64,000 nt of DNA from Lamellibrachia columna (taxonomy: Eukaryota; Annelida; Polychaeta; Sabellida; Siboglinidae). This document shows, in pieces, positions 19,257 to 33,320 of the stretch. Within the stretch, counting starts at the first letter, position 1. Each line of letters starts with the position of its first letter. The position numbers and the translations under genes were made by a program. The stretch is from NCBI GenBank assembly GCA_963662155.1, contig OY759271.1:19672229-19736228 (forward strand), in the 5' to 3' direction. Under the pieces are notes generated by a model, which saw only the letters and a program-made list of their open reading frames with translations, was not told where the DNA came from and made no database searches.

Positions 19257-22200
19257 TATTGTAGTGTACAGTAGAGAAGAGTACAGTACAGAACAGTACA
19301 GTACAGTAGACTAGAGTAGAATAGCGCAGAGAAGAGTACAGTAGAGTAGAGTAGAGTACAGAAGTGTACAGTAGAGTAGAGTAGAGTAGAGTAGAATACA
19401 GTAGAGTAGAGTAGAGAATAGTACAGTACAGTATAGTTCAGTACAGTACAGTACAGAACAGTATAGTAGAGTAGAGTACAGTACAGTATAGTAGAGTACA
19501 GTAGAGTAGAGTAGTGTAGTGTAGAGTAGTATAGGGTAGAGTAGAGTACAGTACAGTAGAGTAGAGTAGAATAGAGTAGCGTAAAGTAGAGTACAGTAGA
19601 ATACAGTAGAGTAGGGTACAGTAGAGTAGAGTAGAATAGAGTAGCGTAGCGAAGAGTAGAGTACAGTACAGTACAGTAGAGTAGAGTAGAGCACAGTAGA
19701 TTAGAGTAGAGTAGAACAGAACAGAGTAGAGTACAGTAGAGTATAGTACAGAAGAGTAGAGTAGAGTACAGTACAGTACAGTAGAGTTGAGAAGTGTAGA
19801 GAACAGTTGAGTTGAGTAGAGTACAGTTGAGTACAGTAGAGTAAAGTAGAGTAGAGTACAGTAGATTAGAGTACAGTAGGTGGAGTAGAGTACAGTTGAG
19901 CACAGTGGAGTAGAGTATAGTACAGCAGAGAACAGTAGAGTATATTAGAGTAGATTACAGTAGAATACTGTACAGTACAGTAGAGTACAGTATAATAGAA
20001 TATAGTAGAGTTGAGTAGAGTAGAGTAGAGTAGTGTATAGTAGTGTAGAGTAGAGTAGAGTTGAGTACAGTAGAGTAGAGTAGAGTAGAGTTGATAAGAG
20101 CAGAGTAGTGTAGTGTATATTAAAGTAGAGTAGAGAACAGTAGAGTAGAATAGAGTACAGAAGAGTACAGTACAGTAGAGTAGATTTGAGAAGGGGAGAG
20201 TACAGTAAGTAGAGTAGAGTAGATTAGCGTAGAGAAGAGTATAGTATAGTCAAGTAGAGAGTAGAGTAGAGTAGGATAGAGTACTGTAGAGTAGATCAGA
20301 CCACTGTAGTGTACAGTAGAGAAGAGTACAGTACAGAACAGTACAGCACAGTAGACTAGAGTGGAATAGCGCATAGAAGAGTACAGTAGAGTAGAGTAGA
20401 GTAGAGTACAGTAGTGTACAGTAGAGTAGAGTAGAGTAGAGTAGAGTAGAATATAGTAGAGTACAGTAGAGTAGAATAGAGAATAGTACAGTACAATAAA
20501 GTACAGTATAGTTCAGTACAGTACAGTATAGTACAGAACAGTACAGTATAGTAGAGTACAGTTCAGTACAGTACAGTATAGTAGAGTACAGTAGAGTAGA
20601 GTTGTGTAGAGTAGTATAGAGTAGAGTACAGTACAGTACAGTAGAGAACAGTAGAATACAGTAGATTAGAGTAGAGTAGAGTAGAATAGAGTAGCGTAGA
20701 GAAGAGTAGAGGAGAGTAGAGCAGAGTAGAGTACAGAAGAGTAGAGTAGATTGGAATAGAGTAGAGTAGAGTAGAGTAGAGTAAAGTAGATTAGAGTAGA
20801 ATAGAGTAGAATACAGTACAGTACAGTATAATATAGTACAGCAGAGTACAGTACATTACAGTACATTACAGTAGAGTACAGTAGAGTAGAGTAGAGTACA
20901 GTAGAGTAGAGTAGCGTATCGTAGGGTAGAGTAGAGTAGAGTAGAATAGAGCAGAGTAGAGTAGAGTAGAGTAAAGTAAAGTAGAGCAGAGTAGAGTAGA
21001 GTAGAGTAGAGTAGAGTAGAGTAGAGTAGAGTAGAGTAGAGTAGAGTAGAGTAGAGTAGAGTAGAGTAGAATAGAGTAGAGTAGAGTAGAGTACAGAAGA
21101 GTAGAGTAGGTAATAGTACAGTACAATACAGTATAGTTCAATTCAGTACAGTACATTATAGTACAGAACAGTACAGTATAATAGAGTACAGTTCAGCACA
21201 GTACAATATAGTAGAGTACAGTAGAGTAGAGTTGTGTAGAGTAGTATAGAGTAGAGTAGAGTAGAGTACAGTACAGTAGAGTACAGTAGAATAGAGTAGA
21301 GTACAGTAGAATACAGTAGAGTAGGGTACAGTAGAGTAGAGTAGAGTAGAGTAGTGTAGAATAGAGTAGCGTAGAGAAGATAAGAGTAGAGTAGAGTAGA
21401 TTGGAATAGAATAGAGTAGAGTAGAGTAAAGTAGATTAGAGTAGAATACAGTACAGTATAATATAGTAAAGCACAGTACAGTACATTGCTTCACATTACA
21501 GTACAGTAGAGTAGAGTAGAGTAGCGTATCTTAGAGTTGAGTAGAATAGAGTAGAGTAGAGTACAGTAGAGTAAAGTAGAGTAGAGTACAGTAGAGTAGA
21601 GTACAGTACGGTGGATGAGAGTACAGTTGAGTACAGTACAGAGAGTAGAGTAGAGTAGAGTAGAATAGAGTAGCATAGAGAAGAGAAGAGTACAGTACAG
21701 TAGAGTTTAGTAGAGCACAGTAGATTAGATTAGAGTAGAATAGAATAGAGTAGAGTACAGAAGAGTAGAGTAGAGTACAGTACAGTAGAGTTGAGAAGTG
21801 TAGAGAACAGTTGAGTACAGTTGAGTACAGTAGAGTAAAGTAGAGTAGAATACAGTAGAGTACAGTAGGTGGAGTAGAGTACAGTACAGAGAGTAGAGTA
21901 GAGTAGAGTAGAATAGAGTAGCATAGAGAAGAGAAGAGTACAGTACAGTAGAGTTTAGTAGAGCACAGTAGATTAGATTAGAGTAGAATAGAATAGAGTA
22001 GAGTACAGAAGAGTAGAGTAGAGTACAGTACAGTAGAGTTGAGAAGTGTAGAGAACAGTTGAGTACAGTTGAGTACAGTAGAGTAAAGTTAAGTAGAATA
22101 CAGTAGAGTACAGTAGGTGGAGTAGAGTACAGTTGAGCACAGTGGAGTAGAGTATAGTACAGCAGGGAACAGTAGAGTAGATTACAGTAGAATACTGTAC

Positions 22201-24299
22201 AGTACAGTAGAGTACAGTTCAATAGAATATAGTAGAGTTGAGTAGAGTAGAGTAGAGTAGTGTATAGTAGTGTAGAGTAGAGTAGAGTTGAGTACAGTAG
22301 AGTAGAGTAGAGTAGAGTAGAGAAGAGTACATTAGAGTAGAGTAGGTTAGTGTATATTAAAGTAGAGTAGAGAACAGTAGAGTAGAGTAGAGTAGAATAG
22401 AGTAGAGAAGAGTACAGTACAGTAGATTTGAGAAGGTTAAAGTACAGTAGAGTAGAGTAGCGTAGAGAAGAGTATAGTATAGTAGAGTAGAGAGTAGAGT
22501 AGGATAGAGTAGTGTAGAGTAGATCAGACCACTGTAGTGTACAGTAGAGAAGAGTACAGTACAGAACAGTACAGTACAGTAGACTAGAGTGGAATAGCGC
22601 AGAGAAGAGTACAGTAGAGTAGAGTACAGTTGTGTAGAGTAGAGTAGAGTAGAGTAGAGTAGAATACAGTTGAGTAGAGTAGAATAGAGAATAGTACAGT
22701 ACAATACATTACAGCATAGTTCAGTACAATACAGTATAGTACAGAACAGTACAGTATAGTAGAGTACAGTTCAGTACAGTACAGTACATTGAGTACAGTA
22801 GAGTAGAGTAGAGTAGAGTACAGAAGAATAGAGTAGAGTACAGTACAGTAGAGTTGAGAAGTGTAGAGAACAGTTGAGTACAGTAGAGTACAGTTGAGTA
22901 CAGTAGAGTAAAGTAGAGTACAGTAGAGTAGAGTACAGTAGGTGGAGTAGAGTACAGTTGAGCACAGTGGAGAAGAGTATAGTACAGCAGAGAACAGTAG
23001 AGTACATTAAATTAGATTACAGTAGAATACTGTACAGTACAGTAGAGTTAAGTATAATAGAATATAGTAGAGTTGAGTAGAGTAGAGTAGAGTAGAGTAG
23101 GGTATTGTAGTGTAGAGTAGAGTTGAGTACAGTACAGAAGAGTAGAGTAGAGTAGAGTTGAGTATAGTAGAGTAGAATAGCGTAGAGAAGAGTACATTAG
23201 AGAAGAGTAGAGTAGTGTATATTAAAGTAGAGTAGAGAACAGTAGAGTAGAGTAGAGTAGAGAAGAGTGCAGTACAGTAGAGTAGATTTGAGAAGGGTAG
23301 AGTACAGTAGAGTAGAGTAGAATACAGTAGAATAGAGTAGAGAATAGTACAGTACAATACAGTACAGTATAGTTCAGTACAGTACAGTATAGTACAGAAC
23401 AGTACAGTACAGTATAGTAGAGTAGAGTAGAGTACAGTACAGTATAGTAGAGTACAGTAGAGTAGAGTAGTGTAGTGTAGAGTAGAGTAGAGTACAGTAC
23501 AGTACAGTAGAGTACAGTAGAATAGAGTAGAGTAGAGTACAGTAGAATACAGTAGAGTAGGGTACAGTAGAGTAGAGTAGTGTAGAATAGAGTAGCGTAG
23601 AGAAGTGTAGAGTAGAGGAGAGTAGAACAGAGTAGAGTACAGAAGAGTAGAGTAGATTGGAATAGAGTAGAGTAGAGTAGAGTAAAGTAGATTAGAGTAG
23701 AATAGAGTAGAACACAGTACAGTACTGTATATTATAGTACAGCAGAGTACATTACATTACAGCACATTACAGTAGAGTAGAGTACAGTAGAGTAGAGTAG
23801 CATATCGTAGGGTAGAGTAGAGTGGAATAGAGTAGAGTAGAGTACAGTAGAGTAAAGTAGAGTAGAGTACAGTAGAGTAGAGTACAGTAGGGTGGATGAG
23901 AGTACAGTTGAGTACAGTGGAGTAGAGTACAGTACAGCAGAGTACAGTAGAGTACATTAGAGTATATTACAGTAGAATAATGTACAGTACAGTAGAGTAC
24001 AGTAGAATAGAATATAGTAGAGTTGAGTAGAGTAGAGTAGAGTAGTGTATACTAGTGGAGAGTAGAGTAGAGTAGCGTAGAGAAGAGTATATTAGAGTAG
24101 AGTAGAGTAGAGTTGTGCAGATTAAAGTAGAGAAGAAAATAGTAGAGTAGAGTAGAGTAGAGTAGAATAGAGTAGAGAAGAGTACAGTACTGTATAGTAG
24201 ATTTCAGAAGGGTAGAGTACAGTAGAGTAGAGTAGAGTAGCGTAGAGAAGAGTACAGTATAGTAGAGTAGAGTAGAGTAGGATAGAGTAGTATAGAGTA
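19249..24299. repeat. Approx. 5.05-kb higher-order repeat, copy 1
   Basis: Box-to-box spacing shows the period: GATCAGACTATTG at 19,249 recurs at 24,300, and GATCAGACCACTG at 20,294 recurs at 25,349, offsets 5,051 and 5,055. The following 1 kb of each copy agrees closely, including the GCGTAGCGAAG variant near 19,650 and 24,710. The unit also contains a shorter relation between 20,294 and 22,522 (about 2.23 kb), so it is itself composite. Confidence 0.75.
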
Positions 24300-25348
24300 G
24301 ATCAGACTATTGTAGTGTACAGTAGAGAAGAGTACAGTACAGAACAGTACAGTACAGTAGACTAGAGTAGAATAGCGCAGAGAAGAGTACAGTAGAGTAG
24401 AGTAGAGTACAGAAGTGTACAGTAGAGTAGAGTAGAGTAGAGTAGAATACAGTAGAATAGAGTAGAGAATAGTACAGTACAGTATAGTTCAGTACAGTAC
24501 AGTACAGTACAGAACAGTATAGTAGAGTAGAGTACAGTACAGTATAGTAGAGTACAGTAGAGTAGACTAGTGTAGTGTAGAGTAGTATAGGGTAGAGTAG
24601 AGTACAGTACAGTAGAGTAGAGTAGAATAGAGTAGCGTAAAGTAGAGTACAGTAGAATACAGTAGAGTAAGGTACAGTAGAGTAGAGTAGAATAGAGTAG
24701 CGTAGCGAAGAGTAGAGTACAGTACAGTACAGTAGAGTAGAGTAGAGCACAGTAGATTAGAGTAGAGTAGAACAGAACAGAGAGAGTACAGTAGAGTATA
24801 GTACAGAAGAGTAGAGTAGAGTACAGTACAGTACAGTAGAGTTGAGAAGTGTAGAGAACAGTTGAGTTGAGTAGAGTACAGTTGAGTACAGTAGAATAAA
24901 GTAGAGTAGAGTACAGTAGAGTAGAGTACAGTAGGTGGAGTAGAGTACAGTTGAGCACCGTGGAGTAGAGTATAGTACAGCAGAGAACAGTAGAGTACAT
25001 TAGAGTAGATTACAGTAGAATACTGTACAGTACAGTAGAGTACAGTATAATAGAATATAGTAGAGTTGAGTAGAGTAGAGTAGAGTAGTGTATAGTAGTG
25101 TAGAGTAGAGTAGAGTTGAGTACAGTAGAGTAGAGTAGAGTAGAGTTGATTAGAGCAGAGTAGTGTAGTGTATATTAAAGTAGAGTAGAGAACAGTAGAG
25201 TAGAATAGAGTACAGAAGAGTACAGTACAGTAGAGTAGATTTGAGAAGGGGAGAGTACAGTAAGTAGAGTAGAGTAGAGTAGCGTAGAGAAGAGTATAGT
25301 ATAGTCAAGTAGAGAGTAGAGTAGAGTAGGATAGAGTACTGTAGAGTA
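24300..25348. repeat. Start of the second 5.05-kb HOR copy (truncated)
   Basis: About the first kilobase (continuing to about 25.9 kb through the next box) aligns with 19,249-20,880. After that the array changes to a 2.25-kb periodicity, so the 5-kb copy is not completed. Confidence 0.7.
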
Positions 25349-27597
25349 GATCAGACCACTGTAGTGTACAGTAGAGAAGAGTACAGTACAGAACAGTACA
25401 GCACAGTAGACTAGAGTGGAATAGCGCATAGAAGAGTACAGTAGAGTAGAGAAGAGTACAGTAGTGTACAGTAGAGTAGAGTAGAGTAGAGTAGAATATA
25501 GTAGAATACAGTAGAGTAGAATAGAGAATAGTACAGTACAATACAGTACAGTATAGTTCAGTACAGTACAGTATAGTACAGAACAGTACAGTATAGTAGA
25601 GTACAGTTCAGTACAGTACAGTATAGTAGAGTACAGTAGAGTAGAGTTGTGTAGAGTAGTATAGAGTAGAGTACAGTACAGTACAGTAGAGAACAGTAGA
25701 ATACAGTAGATTAGAGTAGAGTAGAGTAGAATAGAGTAGCGTAGAGAAGATTAGAGGAGAGTAGAACAGAGTAGAGTACAGAAGAGTAGAGTAGATTGGA
25801 ATAGAGTAGAGTAGAGTAGAGTAGAGTAAAGTAGATTAGAGTAGAATAGAGTAGAATACAGTACAGTACAGTATAATATAGTACAGCAGAGTACAGTACA
25901 TTACAGTACATTACAGTAGAGTACAGTAGAGTAGAGTAGAGTACAGTAGAGTAGAATAGCGTATCGTAGGGTAGAGTAGAGTAGAGTAGAATAGAGCAGA
26001 GTAGAGTAGAGTAGAGTAAAGTAGAGTAGAGTACAGTAGATTAGAGCACAGTAGGGTGGAGGAGAGTACAGTTGAGTACAGTGGAGTAGAGTACAGTACA
26101 GCAGAGTACAGTAGAGTACATTAGAGTAGATTACAGTAGAATACGGTACAGTACAGTAGAGTACAGTAGAATAGGATATAGGAGAGTTGAGTAGAGTAGA
26201 GTGGAGTAGTGTATAGTAGTGTAGAGTAGAGTTGAGTACAGTAGAGTAGAGTAGCGTAGAGAAGAGTACATTAGAGTAGAGTAAAGTAGAGTAGTGCAGA
26301 ATAAAGTAGAGAAGAGTAGAGTAGAGTAGAGTACAATAGAGTAGAGAAGAGTACAGTACAGTATAGTAGATTTCAGAAGGGTAGAGTACAGTTGAGTAAA
26401 GTAGAGTAGCGTAGAGAAGAGTACAGTATAGTAGAGTAGAGAGTAGAGTAGAGAGTAGAGTAGGATAGAGTAATGTAGAGTAGATCAGACTATTGTAGTG
26501 TACAGTAGAGAAGAGTACAGTACAGAACAGTACAGTACAGTAGACTAGAGTAGAATAGAGCAGAGAAGAGTACAGTAGAGTAGAGTAGAGTAGAATACAG
26601 TAGAGTAGAATAGAGAATAGTACAGTACAGTACAGTACAGTATAGTTCAGTACAGTAGAGTAGTGTAGTGTATAGTAGTACAGAGTAGAGTACAGTACAG
26701 TACAGTAGAATAGAGTAGAGTAGAGTACAGTAGAATACAGTAGAGTAGGTTACAGTAGAGTAGAGTAGAGTAGAGTAGAGTAGAGTAGAGTAGAATAGAG
26801 TAGCGTAGAGAAGAGTAGAGTATAGTACATTACAGTAGAGTAGAATAGAGCACAGTAGATTATAGTAGAGTAGAGTAGAATAGAGTACAGTAGAGTAGAG
26901 TACAGAAGAGTAGAGTAGAATACAGTACAGTAGAGTTGAGAAGTGTAGAGAATAGTTGAGTAGAGTAGAGTACAGTTGAGTACAGTAGCGTAAAGTAGAG
27001 TAGAGTACAGTAGAGTAGAGTACAGTAGGTGGAGTAGAGTACAGTTGAGTACAGTGGAGTAGAGTACAGTACAGCAGAGTACAGTAGAGTACATTAGAGT
27101 AGATTACATTAGAATACTGTACAGTACAGTAGAGTACAGTAGAATAGAATATAGGAGAGTTGAGTAGAGTAGAGTGGAGTAGTGTATAGTAGTGTAGAGT
27201 AGAGTTGAGTACAGTAGAGTAGTGTAGCGTAGAGAAGAGTACATTAGAGTAGAGTAAAGTTAGGTGGTGCAGAATAAAGTAGAGAAGAGTAGAGTAGAGT
27301 AGAGTACAATAGAGTAGAGAAGAGTACAGTACAGTATAGTAGATTTCAGAAGGGTAGAGTACAGTTGAGTAAAGTAGAGTAGAGTAGAGTAGAGTTGATT
27401 AGAGCAGAGTAGTGTAGTGTATATTAAAGTAGAGTAGAGAACAGTAGAGTAGAATAGAGTACAGAAGAGTACAGTACAGTAGAGTAGATTTGAGAAGGGG
27501 AGAGTACAGTAAGTAGAGTAGAGTAGAGTAGCGTAGAGAAGAGTATAGTATAGTCAAGTAGAGAGTAGAGTAGAGTAGGATAGAGTACTGTAGAGTA
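25349..27597. repeat. Approx. 2.25-kb higher-order repeat, copy 1
   Basis: GATCAGACCACTG at 25,349 recurs at 27,598, and GATCAGACTATTG at 26,483 recurs at 28,732, both at offset 2,249. Intervening boxes match, including the GTACAGTAAGTAGAG slip and the TAATGTAGAG variant before the second box. Confidence 0.8.
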
Positions 27598-29650
27598 GAT
27601 CAGACCACTGTAGTGTACAGTAGAGAAGAGTACAGTACAGAACAGTACAGCACAGTAGACTAGAGTGGAATAGCGCATAGAAGAGTACAGTAGAGTAGAG
27701 TAGAGAACAGTAGTGTACAGTAGAGTAGAGTAGAGTAGAGTAGAATATAGTAGAATACAGTAGAGTAGAATAGAGAATAGTACAGTACAATACAGTACAG
27801 TATAGTTCAGTACAGTACAGTATAGTACAGAACAGTACAGTATAGTAGAGTACAGTTCAGTACAGTACAGTATAGTAGAGTACAGTAGAGTAGAGTTGTG
27901 TAGAGTAGTATAGAGTAGAGTACAGTACAGTACAGTAGAGAACAGTAGAATACAGTAGATTAGAGTAGAGTAGAGTAGAATAGAGTAGCGTAGAGAAGCG
28001 TAGAGGAGAGTAGAACAGAGTAGAGTACAGAAGAGTAGAGTAGATTGGAATAGAGTAGAGTAGAGTAGAGTAGAGTAAAGTAGATTAGAGTAGAATAGAG
28101 TAGAATACAGTACAGTACAGTATAATATAGTGCAGCAGAGTACAGTACATTACAGTACATTACAGTAGAGTACAGTAGAGTAGAGTAGAGTACAGTAGAG
28201 TAGAGTAGCGTATCGTAGGGTAGAGTAGAGTAGAGTAGAATAGAGCAGAGTAGAGTAGAGTAGAGTAAAGTAGAGTAGAGTACAGTAGATTAGAGCACAG
28301 TAGGGTGGAGGAGAGTACAGTTGAGTACAGTGGAGTAGAGTACAGTACAGCAGAGTACAGTAGAGTACATTAGAGTAGATTACAGTAGAATACTGTACAG
28401 TACAGTAGAGTACAGTAGAATAGGATATAGGAGAGTTGAGTAGAGTAGAGTGGAGTAGTGTATAGTAGTGTAGAGTAGAGTTGAGTACAGTAGAATAGAG
28501 TAGCGTAGAGAAGAGTACATTAGAGTAGAGTAAAGTAGAGTAGTGCAGAATAAAGTAGAGAAGAGTAGAGTAGAGTAGAGTACAATAGAGTAGAGAAGAG
28601 TACAGTACAGTATAGTAGATTTCAGAAGGGTAGAGTACAGTTGAGTAAAGTAGAGTAGCGTAGAGAAGAGTACAGTATAGTAGAGTAGAGAGTAGAGTAG
28701 AGAGTAGAGTAGGATAGAGTAATGTAGAGTAGATCAGACTATTGTAGTGTACAGTAGAGAAGAGTACAGTACAGAACAGTACAGTACAGTAGACTAGAGT
28801 AGAATAGAGCAGAGAAGAGTACAGTAGAGTAGAGTAGAGTAGAATACAGTAGAGTAGAATAGAGAATAGTACAGTACAGTACAGTACAGTATAGTTCAGT
28901 ACAGTAGAGTAGTGTAGTGTATAGTAGTACAGAGTAGAGTACAGTACAGTACAGTAGAATAGAGTAGAGTAGAGTACAGTAGAATACAGTAGAGTAGGGT
29001 ACAGTAGAGTAGAGTAGAGTAGAGTAGAGTAGAGAAGAGTAGAGTAGAATAGAGTAGCGTAGAGAAGAGTAGAGTATAGTACATTACAGTAGAGTAGAAT
29101 AGAGCACAGTAGATTATAGTAGAGTAGAGTAGAATAGAGTACAGTAGAGTAGAGTACAGAAGAGTAGAGTAGAATACAGTACAGTAGAGTTGAGAAGTGT
29201 AGAGAATAGTTGAGTAGAGTAGAGTACAGTTGAGTACAGTAGCGTAAAGTAGAGTAGAGTACAGTAGAGTAGAGTACAGTAGGTGGAGTAGAGTACAGTT
29301 GAGTACAGTGGAGTAGAGTACAGTACAGCAGAGTACAGTAGAGTACATTAGAGTAGATTACATTAGAATACTGTACAGTACAGTAGAGTACAGTAGAATA
29401 GAATATAGGAGAGTTGAGTAGAGTAGAGTGGAGTAGTGTATAGTAGTGTAGAGTAGAGTTGAGTACAGTAGAGTAGTGTAGCGTAGAGAAGAGTACATTA
29501 GAGTAGAGTAAAGTTAGGTAGTGCAGAATAAAGTAGAGAAGAGTAGAGTAGAGTAGAGTACAATAGAGTAGAGAAGAGTACAGTACAGTATAGTAGATTT
29601 CAGAAGGGTAGAGTACAGTTGAGTAAAGTAGAGTAGCGTAGAGAAGAGTA
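27598..29650. repeat. 2.25-kb higher-order repeat, copy 2
   Basis: It repeats copy 1 closely. Its second half (from about 28,690, doubled GAGAGTAGAG and TAATGTAG) is then repeated again from about 29,650, with a box-to-box distance of only 982 bases (28,732 to 29,714). A shortened third copy therefore follows, consistent with unequal exchange between boxes. Confidence 0.75.
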
Positions 29651-32600
29651 CAGTATAGTAGAGTAGAGAGTAGAGTAGAGAGTAGAGTAGAGTAGGATAG
29701 AGTAATGTAGAGTAGATCAGACTATTATAGTGTACAGTAGAGAAGAGTACAGTACAGAACAGTACAGTACAGTAGACTAGAGTAGAATAGAGCAGAGAAG
29801 AGTACAGTAGAGTAGAGTAGAGTAGAATACAGTAGAGTAGAATAGAGAATAGTACAGTACAGTACAGTATAGTTCAGTACAGTAGAGTAGTGTAGTGTAT
29901 AGTAGTACAGAGTAGAGTACAGTACAGTACAGTAGAATAGAGTAGAGTAGAGTACAGTAGAATACAGTAGAGTAGGGTACAGTAGAGTAGAGTAGAGTAG
30001 AGTAGAGTAGAATAGAGTAGCGTAGAGAAGAGTAGAGTATAGTACATTACAGCAGAGTAGAATAGAGCACAGTAGATTATAGTAGAGTAGAGTAGAATAG
30101 AGTACAGTAGAGTTGAGTACAGAAGAGTAGAGTAGAGTACAGTACAGTAGAGTTGAGAAGTGTAGAGAACAGTTGAGTACAGTAGAGTAAAGTATAGTAG
30201 AGTACAGTAGAGTAGAGTACAGTAGGTGGAGTAGGGTACAGTTGAGCACAGTGGAGTAGAGTATAGTACAGCAGAGAACAGTAGAGTACATTAGAGTAGA
30301 TTACAGTAGAATACTGTACAGTACAATAGAATATAGTAGAGTTGAGTAGAGTAGAGTAGAGTAGTGTATAGTAGTGTAGAGTAGAGTAGAGTTGAGTACA
30401 GTAGAGTAGAGTAGAGTAGAGTACAGTACAGTAGAGTTGAGAAGTGTAGAGAACAGTTGAGTACAGTAGAATACAGTTGAGTACAGTAGAGTACAGTAGA
30501 GTAGAGTACAGTACAGTAGTTTACAGTAGAGTAGAGGAGAGTACAGTAGAGTAGAATACAGTAGAGTAGAGTAGAATAGAGAATAGTACAGTACAATACA
30601 GTACAGTATAGTTCAGTACAGTACAGTATAGTACAGAACAGTACAGTACAGTTCAGTACAGTACAGTACAGTAGAATACGGTAGAGCAGAGTAGAGTACA
30701 GTAGAATAGAGTAGCGTAGAGAAGAATAGAGTAGAGGAGAGTAGAACAGAGTAGAGTAGATTGGAATAGAGTAGAGTAGAGTAGAGTAGAGTAGAGTTAA
30801 GTAGATTAGAGTAGAATAGAGTAGAATACAGTACAGAACAGTAGAGTACAGAAGAGTAGAGTACAGTACAGTACAGTACAGTAGAGTTGAGAAGTGTAGA
30901 GAACAGTTGAGTACAGTAGAGTACAGTAGAGTAAAGTAGAGTACAGTACAGTAGGTGGAGTAGAGTACAGTTGAGCACATTGGAGTAGAGTACAGTATAG
31001 AAGAGAACAGTAGAGTACATTAAAGTAGATTACAGTAGAATACTGTACAGTACAGTAGAGTACAGTATAATAGAATATAGCAGAGTTGAGTAGAGTAGAG
31101 TAGTGTATAGTAGTGTAGAGTAGAGTTTAGTACCGTAGAGTAGAGTAGAGTAGAATAGAGTTGAGTAGAGTAGAGTAGAGTAGAATAGCGTAGAGAAGAG
31201 TACATTAGAGTAGAGTAGTGTAGTGTATATTAAAGTAGAGTAGAGAACAGTAGAGTAGAGTAGAGTAGAATAGAGTAGAGAAGAGAACAGTAGAGTAGAG
31301 TAGATTTGGGAAGGGTAGAGTACAGTAGAGTAGAGTAGAGTAGAGTAGAATAGAGAATAGTACAGTACAATACAGTACAGTATAGTTCAGTACAGTACAG
31401 TATAGTACAGAACAGTACAGTATAGTAGAATAGAGTTCAGTACAGTACAGTATAGTAGTACAATAGAATATAGTAGAGTTGAGTAGAGTAGTGTATAGTA
31501 GTGTAGAGTAGAATAGAGTTGAGTAGAGTAGAGTAGAGTAGAGTAGAGTAGAGTAGAGTAGAGTAGGGTAGAATAGCGTAGAGAAGAGTACATTAGAGTA
31601 GAGTTGAGTAGTGTATATTAAAGTAGAGTAGAGAACAGTACAGTACAGTAGAGTAGATTTGAGAAGGGTAGAGTAAAGTAGAGTAGAGTAGAGTAGCGTA
31701 GAGAAGAGTATAGTATAGTAGAGTAGAGAGTAGAGTAGATTAGGATATAGTAGTGTAGAATAGATAAGACTACTGTAGTGTACAGTAGAGAAGAGTACAG
31801 TAGAGAACAGTACAGTACAGTAGACTAGAGTGGAATAGCGCAGAGAAGAGTACAGTAGAGTAGAGTAGAGTACAGTAGTGTACAGTAGAGTAGAGTTGTG
31901 TAAAGTAGTATAGATTAGAGTACAATACAGTACAGTATAGTTCAGTACAGTACAGTATAGTACAGAACAGTACATTATAGTAGAGTACAGTTCAGTACAG
32001 TACAGTATAGTAGAGTACAGTAGAGTAGAGTTGTGTAGAGTTGTATAGAGTAGAGTACAGTACAGTACAGTAGAGTACAGTAGAATAGAGTAGAGTACAG
32101 TAGAATACAGTAGAGTAGGGTACAGTAGAGTAGAGTAGAATAGAGTAGCGTAGAGAAGAGTAGAGAAGAGGAGAGTAGAACAGAGTAGAACACAGAAGAG
32201 TAGAGTAGATTGGAATAGAGTAGAGTAGAGTAGATTATAGTAGAATAGAGTAGAATACAGTACAGTACAGTATAATATAGTACAGCAGAGTACAGTACAT
32301 TACAGTACATTACAGTAGAGTAGAGTACAGTAGAGTAGCGTATCGTAGGGTAGAGTTGAGTAGAATAGAGTAGAGTACAGTATAGTAAAGTAGAGTACAG
32401 TAGGATGCAGGAGAGTACAGTTGAGTACAGTGGAGTAGAGTACAGTACAGCAGAGTACAGTAGAGTACATTAGAGTAGATTACTGTAGAATACTGTACAG
32501 TACATTAGAGTACAGTAGAGAAGAATATAGTAGAGTTGAGAAGAGTAGAGTAGAGTAGTGTATAGTAGTGTAGAGTACAGTAGAGTAGAGTAGAGTAGAG

Positions 32601-32772
32601 TAGCGTAGAGAAGAGTATATTAGAGTAGAGTAGAGTAGTGCAGAATAAAGTAGAGTAGAGAACAGTAGAGTAGAATAGAGTAGAGAAGAGTACAGTACAG
32701 TAGAGTAGAATAGAGTAGCGTAGAGAAGAGTACAGTATAGTAGAGTAGAGTAGGATAGAGTAGTGTAGAGTA
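29651..32772. repeat. Mosaic Block II segment
   Basis: It opens with the shortened third copy of the 2.25-kb unit and continues with rearranged Block II boxes (TATAGTTCAG, GTATATTAAAG, GATTTGAGAAGG, TTGAGAAGTGTAG, decayed GATAAGAC at 31,763). I cannot assign these to a single regular period. No non-repeat sequence is present. Confidence 0.65.
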
Positions 32773-33320
32773 GATCAGACTACTGTAGTGTACAGTAGAG
32801 AAGATTACAGTACAGAACAGTACAGTACTGTAGACTAGAGTAGATTAGCGCAGAGAAGAGTACAGTAGTGTAGAGTAGAGTACAGTAGCGTACAGTAGAG
32901 TAGAGTAGAGTAGAATACAGTAGAGTAGAGTAGAGAATAGTACAGTACAGTATAGTTCAGTACAGTACAGTACAGTACAGTATAGTAGAGTACAGTAGAG
33001 TAGAGTAGTGTAGTTTAGAGTAGTATAAAATAGAGTAGAGTACAGTACAGTAGAGTACAGTAAAATAGAGTTGAGTAGAGTAGAGTACAGTATAATACAG
33101 TAGATTAGGGTACAGTAGTGTAGAGTAGAATAGAGTAGCGTAGAGGAGAGTAGAGTACAGTACAGTAATGTAGAGTAGAGTAGAGCACAGTAGATTAGAG
33201 TAGAGAAGAATAGAGTAGAGTACAGTAGAGTACAGAAGTGTAGAGTAGAGTACAGTACAATACAGTAGAGTTGAGAAGTGTAGAGAACAGTTTAGTACAG
33301 TAGAGTACAGTTGAGTACAG

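Larger units (their letters stand above)
19200..33320 (+). repeat. Block II: degenerate TAGAG/TACAG satellite, first part
   Basis: Units are still about five bases, but TACAG and TATAG variants are as frequent as TAGAG, TAGGG runs vanish, and register slips occur at fixed motifs (TAGGTGGAG gains a base, GTAGAGAGTAG loses one). Recurring boxes include GTAGATCAGACTATTG, TAGACTAGAGTAG, AATAGCGCAGAGAAG, TATAGTTCAGTACAG, GAGTTGAGAAGTGTAG, GTATATTAAAG and GATTTGAGAAGG. Box order defines the higher-order repeats listed below. The - strand frames are Leu-Tyr-Ser-Thr-Cys shadows of the repeat. I see no gene or RNA in it. Confidence 0.93.
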